This document shows positions 6,683 through 11,831 of a stretch of 15,151 bases of DNA, one piece after another; position 1 is the stretch's first letter, and each line of letters starts with the position of its first letter. A model generated the notes under the pieces. The model searched no databases and was not told where the DNA came from. It saw only the letters and a list, made by a program, of their open reading frames with translations. The DNA comes from JAYRWD01 sp041918255 (GTDB lineage Bacteria > Patescibacteriota > Dojkabacteria > B142 > WJKM01), in assembly GCA_041918255.1 (NCBI GenBank), contig JAYRWD010000005.1, forward strand, positions 1-15,151. The letters are read 5' to 3'. Both the position numbers and the translations under genes were made by a program.

Positions 6683-7242
6683 GGCTCGGGTGGAATGGGT
6701 TGTAAAAAAAAATCATCCATTTCATCCTCGTATTCTCTTTTACCTAAAAATTCTTCTTCCTTGGGCTCCGAAACCAGTGGTGTATCAGGTGGAAAATCGT
6801 TTAGTTTGTCTATAATTGTCCAGCATTCGTTTATAATATCGGCGAACTTCTTTGTTGCCAGCAGACGGAAGGGGTCGCACAAATCGGTGGTTGGGTCAAA
6901 CAGGACCTTCTGGTCAGGATTAGCAAAGGTTTGTATTCTTAAGTCTTTAAAATATTTTACTTTATTATAAATATTCATATATTCATCGATTATTCCCATC
7001 CTGCTGTCAACAAATGGTAATTTTCTTTTTATTACATGTTGTTCGAGCATATTCTTTCTAAGCCTCAATAGATACAGGAGACTGATACTGTAGGAACAGT
7101 GTTCCCACATCATACTAACCGAGTCATTGCGAGTAAAGGCTGAAATAAGGGATTCTTGTAATGTATCGATGGATACTTGATGAAGTTTAATCGACCGAAA
7201 TGTCTGATTCACTGTAGCGGGTTGGTGTTGGATGGCACTCAT
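6640..7242 (-). CDS. Acidic-tailed protein of unknown function
   Basis: 200 residues from the Met at 7242 (MSAIQHQ). The frame is open to 7317, but the longer form would run through the start of the divergent 7269 gene, and the ATG at 7242 follows an A-rich leader. The body is predicted mainly helical (residues 25-150), with two cysteines and a basic patch (LRLRKN, KRKLPF). The C-terminal 45 residues are acidic and proline-rich (KEEEFLGKREYEDEMDDFFLQPIPPEP), like a flexible or activation-type tail. The last 43 bases overlap the Rep gene, so the two are probably expressed from one minus-strand unit. Being upstream of the Rep gene suggests a replication or early regulatory role, but no family is recognised. 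Confidence 0.6.
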   Translation of the reverse strand: MSAIQHQPATVNQTFRSIKLHQVSIDTLQESLISAFTRNDSVSMMWEHCSYSISLLYLLRLRKNMLEQHVIKRKLPFVDSRMGIIDEYMNIYNKVKYFKDLRIQTFANPDQKVLFDPTTDLCDPFRLLATKKFADIINECWTIIDKLNDFPPDTPLVSEPKEEEFLGKREYEDEMDDFFLQPIPPEPCLEPLFWGNPAPK

Positions 7243-7268
7243 TTTTATTTTTTTTCTCCACACACAAC
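7243..7268. promoter_or_regulatory. 26-base divergent intergenic gap
   Basis: Only 26 bases (T-rich, then CTCCACACACAAC) separate the starts at 7242(-) and 7269(+). The two transcripts must start inside each other's coding sequence or share an initiator here; no TATA box is visible in the gap. Confidence 0.35.
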
Positions 7269-7988
7269 ATGGAATATAAAGGAATTGATGTTTGCGTGCT
7301 TTTGCAGGTGAAAGCACAACATGACAAACTTTATGATAACGAAATTAAAAATTTGCCACCCTCTCAGCAGAATGAAATTCATACTTTAATTGTCTTTCAT
7401 AACAGAGTAAGGGCGAAGGTACTGAATTCTTTGCTCGACAGGGAAAAAGAAGAGGGGGAACGAAACCCTGCGGTTGGCCCTGTGCTTTTTTTCCCCCCTA
7501 TGTCGCAGGAAACCGCACAAAAAATCCAAGAACTCTGTTCCTTTCCTGCTGGGCTCACAGAAGCACCGGAAATAGTCTACAATAAGGACTTAAAAAGATT
7601 AAATGAACAATATCAGGATACGAACGACCCTGAGTATGACGCTAAGAAAGCGGAGTTGGATGATTGGCTGCGTCGTATGCATCTCGAAGCCAAACCGAAA
7701 GTCTTAGAATACAAGAACTTCGAGAAGAAGTACTGCAAAACTCCGAAGGAAATGGTAGAAGACCGATTGTTTAGACTGGGAATTCGAAATTATGATTCTA
7801 TGGTAACCAGACTTGGTGACCAAAATCAATGGCCTTCTCATGAAGAGATCCAAAACCTGCAAATAAAATGGGGAACGCCATTAGTAGCGAACCTCGGAGG
7901 GTTGAATAAACTTGGGGGTGACGAAGAAATCGAGTTTTTATTTAAGTTTATAAGACCTGAGAATTGGGTTAGACCCACTTCTCTCTAA
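7269..7988 (+). CDS. Helical protein of unknown function
   Basis: 239 residues, charged and mostly helical. A helical segment (about 15-65: AQHDKLYDNEIKNLPPSQQNEIH onward, with VFHNRVRAKVLNSLLDREKEEGE) is followed by a proline-rich break, a second helical region (about 100-165, KRLNEQYQD and KKAELDDWLRRMHLE), and a C-terminal part with GTPLVANLGGLNKLGG and FLFKFIRPENW. There is no membrane span or nucleotide-binding loop. The sequence TTTGCGTGCTTTTGCAG/GT near codons 9-14 looks like a splice acceptor, so a spliced leader joining inside this frame cannot be excluded. The gene converges with the 8002(-) gene, and the only poly(A) signal close downstream lies inside that gene. Not recognised. 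Confidence 0.65.
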   Translation: MEYKGIDVCVLLQVKAQHDKLYDNEIKNLPPSQQNEIHTLIVFHNRVRAKVLNSLLDREKEEGERNPAVGPVLFFPPMSQETAQKIQELCSFPAGLTEAPEIVYNKDLKRLNEQYQDTNDPEYDAKKAELDDWLRRMHLEAKPKVLEYKNFEKKYCKTPKEMVEDRLFRLGIRNYDSMVTRLGDQNQWPSHEEIQNLQIKWGTPLVANLGGLNKLGGDEEIEFLFKFIRPENWVRPTSL

Positions 7989-8139
7989 ACAACAAAACAA
8001 TTTAAAAATTACGATAAACATCTTCAACTATGGCAGGGTCATTCTCTGCTATAGCCATTAAACTAAGATAAAATTCCAACCCAAACGGCTCATTGGGCTG
8101 TTTTCTATTTTCTAAACTTCTTATTTTTCCATCAATAAA
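7937..8139. terminator. Poly(A) signals placed inside the opposing genes
   Basis: TTTATT at 7937-7942 (AATAAA on the minus strand) lies inside the plus gene ending at 7988. AATAAA at 8134-8139 lies inside the minus gene ending at 8002. If used, the two mRNAs overlap at their 3' ends by roughly 200 bases. The 13-base gap itself holds no signal. Confidence 0.4.
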
Positions 8140-8796
8140 TTTTATTTTATCATCAATTCCCATATTTATGAATGATTCAATCTTTTCTTCACAAACATAA
8201 CCAGGAAGCAAGTCAGACTTCATCTGCTCGTATTCGGAATACTTACCATCCAAAACCTGTTCTATTTGTTGGACTGTCGGAAAATTGTTAGTAGCAGCGT
8301 CTTCTGCCCATTCGTAAGCCCATCGGACATTTGCTTTTACTCTATTATATATGATTTCGTCGATCCGTTCTAGGTTTTGAGGGGGCATAGGAGGTGGTGC
8401 TCTTCGCGGTGGCTGTGTTCTTGTCGGCGGAGCACGAGGTAAGCGAACCCGTTTAGTTCTCGCTCTTCTTCTCGCCACTGGGTCTGGCGGAGGCTCGTAG
8501 TAATGGTCGGTTTCAGGAGAAGGAATATTTTCTGGTGAAATAATAGCCCCCATTTCTTGGTTCAGAGACTCTAGAATAGGCGGGGGTCGTCTTTCGTCTT
8601 CAGAAGACAGAACTATTGTTTCTTGTTCTCTGAAACTTCGAGGAGGCGGTCTGTTCCTAACGACTGGAAGCGGATATTCTTCCTCACTAGACAGAGAAAT
8701 ATAGTCAGGTAATTGTATAACTTCATTTGATGCTCTTGCAGGATTAGGTCGAAACCAATCTGCAATTCTAACGCTAATATTTGGCGGAAAGTCCAT
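8002..8796 (-). CDS. Proline-rich protein with tandem SUMO-interaction-like motifs
   Basis: 264 residues. The N-terminal half is disordered and holds two strong SUMO-interaction-like motifs, YISLSSEEE (32-40) and TIVLSSEDE (60-68). In both, a hydrophobic core is followed by serines and acids that casein kinase 2 could phosphorylate; VIQLPD (26-31) is a weaker third. A basic, proline-rich stretch follows (108-138: ARRRARTKRVRLPRAPP, RRAPPPMPP), probably a nuclear localisation signal plus proline-rich linker. The C-terminal half (about 145-264) is helical, without a RING finger or other catalytic motif. Tandem motifs of this kind are used by viral and cellular proteins that bind poly-SUMO or PML bodies; that role is inferred. 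The gene is divergent from the fibre gene and shares its 73-base promoter region. Confidence 0.65.
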   Translation of the reverse strand: MDFPPNISVRIADWFRPNPARASNEVIQLPDYISLSSEEEYPLPVVRNRPPPRSFREQETIVLSSEDERRPPPILESLNQEMGAIISPENIPSPETDHYYEPPPDPVARRRARTKRVRLPRAPPTRTQPPRRAPPPMPPQNLERIDEIIYNRVKANVRWAYEWAEDAATNNFPTVQQIEQVLDGKYSEYEQMKSDLLPGYVCEEKIESFINMGIDDKIKFIDGKIRSLENRKQPNEPFGLEFYLSLMAIAENDPAIVEDVYRNF

Positions 8797-8869
8797 CCTG
8801 ATTTTTATTTTTTTTTTATTTACACAGACTAACGCGTGCAGACGAGCGTGGTATAATTATAATTTTTTT
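8797..8869. promoter_or_regulatory. Divergent promoter region with palindromic TATA element
   Basis: TATAATTATA at 8852-8861 is a perfect palindrome, 55 bases from the minus start at 8796 but only 8 bases from the fibre ATG at 8870. Its position suits the minus gene. For the fibre gene the usual TATA spacing would start transcription beyond the ATG, so another initiator, perhaps around the ACGCGT block at 8832-8837, or unusual spacing is needed. Confidence 0.45.
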
Positions 8870-10417
8870 ATGTCAAAGCGCAACATTTATTATGAAGACG
8901 ATAACGGCGACTTGGAGTCTACTGGAGCAACAGGCTCCAGTCTGGTTTATACCGGGCCCCCCAAGAAGATAAAAACTATATCTGCCGGTACAGGCATTAC
9001 AGTAACAGATAATACTACTTACTTGACTATTACCAACAGTTCCACGGGAGATGCAGTGACCCTAACCAGTGCCGGTGGAACTGAAACTCTGGTGAACGAC
9101 GGAACTGGTCCGGCGTTGGCCACGAAGGGAATAACTGCAGGAGGGGGTATTAGTCTCAGTTCTACCGCCACTGCACTAACTATCACTAATTCATCTCGTG
9201 CTTCTGACGCTACGCTCACCAGCGCCGGTGGCGACTACACTTTAGTTAACGACGGTTCTGGGCCTGATTTTGCAATCAAAGGAATCACCGTTTCCGGTGG
9301 AGTAACAGCATCTGCGGATGCTGTGAAAGTGACTCTGAGTTCAACCGCGCCTACCAGTCTCGGTGCGAACGTCGCTCCACAAACCAACTCTGCTACCCTA
9401 AGCAGTAATCAACTGAAACTTGCCTATGCTGGGCCCAGTAAGCGAGGCGTGGTGTACGGTACCGAATACGTTTCATCCGTAGGATTTGGAATCTTTTGTT
9501 TTGAAAATGTGGCCGGTGGTGACGAGAACACGGGCTGTGGATATGAGGCTGGTAATCAAATCGTAGGAGGAGGGAATAACACTGTCATGGGATTTCAGGC
9601 TGGATATGCCGTAACTTCTGGAACCAATAACACCTGTATTGGCCACACTGCCGACGTAACATCTGCGACTGCTACCGATAGAATTGCTATAGGTAAAGGT
9701 GCATCTTCTGCCACAGACGCCTACGCGGCACTTCCGACGGCTGTGATTGGATTGTCGGCTACTGGGTTGAATACTATTAATCTCGGAACTAGTTTACCGA
9801 CCACTGCTTCTGCAGCGAATCTTTACTACGACACGGGTACAGGGTTGATTTCGCGTTCAACTTCATCTGTAGTTACCAAGACCAATATTCGACCAGTAGA
9901 GATCGATACTTCAAAAATCATGCAAATAGATGTGAAAGAATACAAGCAAGTATTCGTTGGAGATTGTTACCAAACTCCAGGCAGTGTCAAAGGATGCGAT
10001 TATTGTAGATTGATAAATCTTAATTCCGAAGGCAAATTGAAAACGAAAACTGTAAGGAGTCATACGCTTGTCCTAGATAACACTGCAACGAAGGTAAGTT
10101 CGGACGATTACGAATCTTTTTCAGAAGAACTGAAAAGTAAAGTTAAGATCAAGGAGCACTTGATGATTGATGATATTTGCATCGATAATATGATGAGCGG
10201 CTACATAGGTGAATCATGCCCTTATCACTGCGGCGAGAAGTCCAAGGATACAGTTGGCTTGGTTGCTGAAGATTTCGAAGCAATTGGTCTCCAGCACTTA
10301 GTACAGAAAGATGATAATGGAAAAGTAATGGGAATAGAGTACAGTTGTTTAACTGCTTGTTTATTCAATGAAGTAAAAAAGTTAAGAAGAGAAGTCGATG
10401 TTTTAAAAAACCAATAA
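8870..10417 (+). CDS. Trimeric fibre/spike protein with C-terminal S74 intramolecular chaperone
   Basis: 515 residues. N-terminus (1-35) polar, probably the virion anchor. Residues 36-160 carry two diverged copies of a beta repeat (LTSAGGTETLVNDGTGP at 65 and LTSAGGDYTLVNDGSGP at 116). Residues 215-280 have YadA-head/phage-fibre-like repeats (ENTGCGYEAG, NNTVMGFQAG, NNTCIGH, DRIAIGKG). The C-terminus is a peptidase S74 chaperone: S332-x4-K337 fits the Ser-Lys self-cleavage dyad ahead of TNIRPVE, then GLVAEDFEAIG (463-473), GIEYSCLTACLFNEVKKL and a closing coiled coil. S74 domains trimerise fibres and then cut themselves off, so this is probably the receptor-binding spike. Unusually, about 365-460 holds an insertion with C376-x2-C379 and C450-x3-C454. 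The stop lies inside AATAAA. Confidence 0.85.
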   Translation: MSKRNIYYEDDNGDLESTGATGSSLVYTGPPKKIKTISAGTGITVTDNTTYLTITNSSTGDAVTLTSAGGTETLVNDGTGPALATKGITAGGGISLSSTATALTITNSSRASDATLTSAGGDYTLVNDGSGPDFAIKGITVSGGVTASADAVKVTLSSTAPTSLGANVAPQTNSATLSSNQLKLAYAGPSKRGVVYGTEYVSSVGFGIFCFENVAGGDENTGCGYEAGNQIVGGGNNTVMGFQAGYAVTSGTNNTCIGHTADVTSATATDRIAIGKGASSATDAYAALPTAVIGLSATGLNTINLGTSLPTTASAANLYYDTGTGLISRSTSSVVTKTNIRPVEIDTSKIMQIDVKEYKQVFVGDCYQTPGSVKGCDYCRLINLNSEGKLKTKTVRSHTLVLDNTATKVSSDDYESFSEELKSKVKIKEHLMIDDICIDNMMSGYIGESCPYHCGEKSKDTVGLVAEDFEAIGLQHLVQKDDNGKVMGIEYSCLTACLFNEVKKLRREVDVLKNQ

Positions 10418-10425
10418 ACTTTATT
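10413..10425. terminator. Paired poly(A) signals for converging transcripts
   Basis: AATAAA (10413-10418) contains the fibre stop codon TAA (10415-10417). TTTATT (10420-10425) lies 13 bases past the stop of the minus gene ending at 10438. Confidence 0.75.
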
Positions 10426-10437
10426 TAAACTTATATT

Positions 10438-11304
10438 TTATATTTTAATATTATCTATTTTTTGTTTAGTATAGAGTGGGTCGACAGCGCTATCAAAACG
10501 CTGTTGCCAGAGGGCGATGACAGATGGAGGGAACTCCATTCGCTCGGCGACTTGCAAGTGAGAGCGAAAGGACGAGTCTATATTAATAACGTCGAAGAGG
10601 CTCTTCCTCCACTTCAGAACGTAATCCTTTCTCCATCTCAATAGAGCCGCACGAAAGAAATGAAGGACTTCGATCCAAGACTCCGCTCTCTCAACAGGAA
10701 CAAGGCGAGCCATTTCCTCCTCCTTTTCTTCCAACTTATCGTAATCGACTTGACGGAGGTCGATTGAAACAGGTTGCGGACGAGTCACTAACTCAGGTGA
10801 ATTGGGAACGGGAGGAGTCTTGGGAGTTATATACTTATCATCCGGGTCGTGCGGAGACCAAGGCGAATCTACAGAAAAGAGGCATCTTCTTATTGCGTCC
10901 GACGTATGATTAACCGGACTACTGGGGGGATAAGGAGAACTGAAAAAGCAACGAGGAGAAGGAGCAGACTCAGTGCTGCAGGGAGAGGGGCTAGAAAAGG
11001 GAGGAGTCTTGGGGTGAGCGGCTTCCTTGAATATCATCCGGAAGTGATCTACATGCACTGGAGTAAAAGTGGCATAAGGAGAGAACAGTCGCTGATGTTC
11101 CAAATCGGAGTAAGAAATGGAATCCTTGGCTCTAACCTCTGCGCCGAAATAATAAATATTGTCGGTGATGTCAGCCCAACGCTTGTAGTGATAATGTTCG
11201 GGTATAGATATTCTGCCCGCGAACACCTTACTACCCAGAAAGTCAACTAAAACGCAATTATACCCAGTAATAGGGTTAGTTGTATTAATTGTTTGAAAAG
11301 ACAT
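10438..11304 (-). CDS. S/T-P-rich protein, probably a nuclear regulator
   Basis: 288 residues in three parts. Residues 1-95 look folded (VLVDFLGSKVFAGRISIP, KRWADITDNIYYFGAEVRAKD). Residues about 96-180 are disordered, with a dense cluster of proline-directed sites (KTPPF, SPSPC, SAPSPR, YPPSSPV, DSPWSPHDP, ITPKTPPVPNSP), typical CDK or MAP kinase targets. Residues about 185-288 are helical and basic (EEKEEEMARLVPVERAESWIEVLHFFRAALLRWRKDYVLKWRKS). No enzyme motif is visible. A role tied to cell-cycle kinases or transcription control is inferred from the site cluster only. The gene begins at the edge of the AT-rich 11305-11591 region, divergent from the helicase unit, which suits an early gene. 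Not recognised. Confidence 0.65.
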   Translation of the reverse strand: MSFQTINTTNPITGYNCVLVDFLGSKVFAGRISIPEHYHYKRWADITDNIYYFGAEVRAKDSISYSDLEHQRLFSPYATFTPVHVDHFRMIFKEAAHPKTPPFSSPSPCSTESAPSPRCFFSSPYPPSSPVNHTSDAIRRCLFSVDSPWSPHDPDDKYITPKTPPVPNSPELVTRPQPVSIDLRQVDYDKLEEKEEEMARLVPVERAESWIEVLHFFRAALLRWRKDYVLKWRKSLFDVINIDSSFRSHLQVAERMEFPPSVIALWQQRFDSAVDPLYTKQKIDNIKI

Positions 11305-11591
11305 AATAAAAAGATAAAAAGTAAGTGTAAATAATTTAAAATAAAAATAAAAAAAAATAAAAAAAATATATTTATATTTATGAAAATTCCCCTATGTTTT
11401 GGAAAAACTTATGGTTTGTTTTTTTTTCGTAACCATTTTGCGAATTTGAACTTTCTGGATGCTGGAAATATTTTGAATTTTATTTTTTTCGGTTTTTTTC
11501 CTACGTCCAGAAATTATGGGAATTTTTTCCCGCTTTTTTTAATTCTATATTTTTTAAATGAAAAAAAAAAAAAAATAAATTAATAAAAATT
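11305..11591. other. AT-rich intergenic region with nested inverted repeats, candidate replication origin 2
   Basis: This lies between divergent genes at 11304(-) and 11592(+). A/T runs at both ends flank a middle part with AAAATTCCC (11383-11391) against GGGAATTTT (11518-11526), TTTCTGGA (11452-11459) against TCCAGAAA (11506-11513), ATGGTT (11411-11416) against AACCAT (11431-11436), and the small hairpin GGGAA-TTTT-TTCCC (11518-11531). The arms nest, so the segment could form a branched cruciform. It adjoins the UL9-like helicase unit. TATA-like AT runs at both ends could drive both genes. I do not believe the short reading frame 11380-11583 inside it. Confidence 0.45.
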
Positions 11592-11831
11592 ATGACTTTA
11601 TACTTTAAACAAGGCGGTTTTGATTTAACAATAATTATAAGAGCAACTAATTCAAGTGAATATCGTATTTACGTAGACGATAATATTTCTGTGGACTATT
11701 TTACAGTTATAATCAATAAAGCCCAATTGGATAAATTGATTGCAGCTATCGAATCAAAGGACGCAGATAAGGTTAAACTATTATTGCAGTTCAGCGGAAT
11801 TCAAGTGAATTCTCGGGGTCTGATAAATTAA
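11592..11831 (+). CDS. Small protein directly upstream of the helicase
   Basis: 79 residues, beginning MTLYFKQGGFDLTIIIRA. Predicted strands (1-45) are followed by a helix (about 48-68, KAQLDKLIAAIESKDADKVKLLLQF). It has no membrane span and no known motif. Its stop TAA (11829-11831) abuts the helicase ATG (11832-11834) as TAAATG, so the two are probably translated from one mRNA by termination-reinitiation or leaky scanning, or a splice could join them. Its composition is coding-like and it ends exactly at the helicase start, which supports it being real. A helicase partner or regulator would fit the arrangement; nothing in the sequence proves it. Confidence 0.6.
   Translation: MTLYFKQGGFDLTIIIRATNSSEYRIYVDDNISVDYFTVIINKAQLDKLIAAIESKDADKVKLLLQFSGIQVNSRGLIN

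Noticed and set aside
10849..11250. 133-residue arginine-rich plus-strand frame
   Set aside because: It is the exact antisense of the S/T-P-rich gene; the basic composition results from complementing serine and proline codons. It has no ATG or promoter of its own.
11380..11583. 67-residue open frame in the AT-rich region before the helicase unit
   Set aside because: The product is low-complexity phenylalanine/lysine sequence from homopolymer tracts, and it covers the inverted repeats. It is more likely non-coding.
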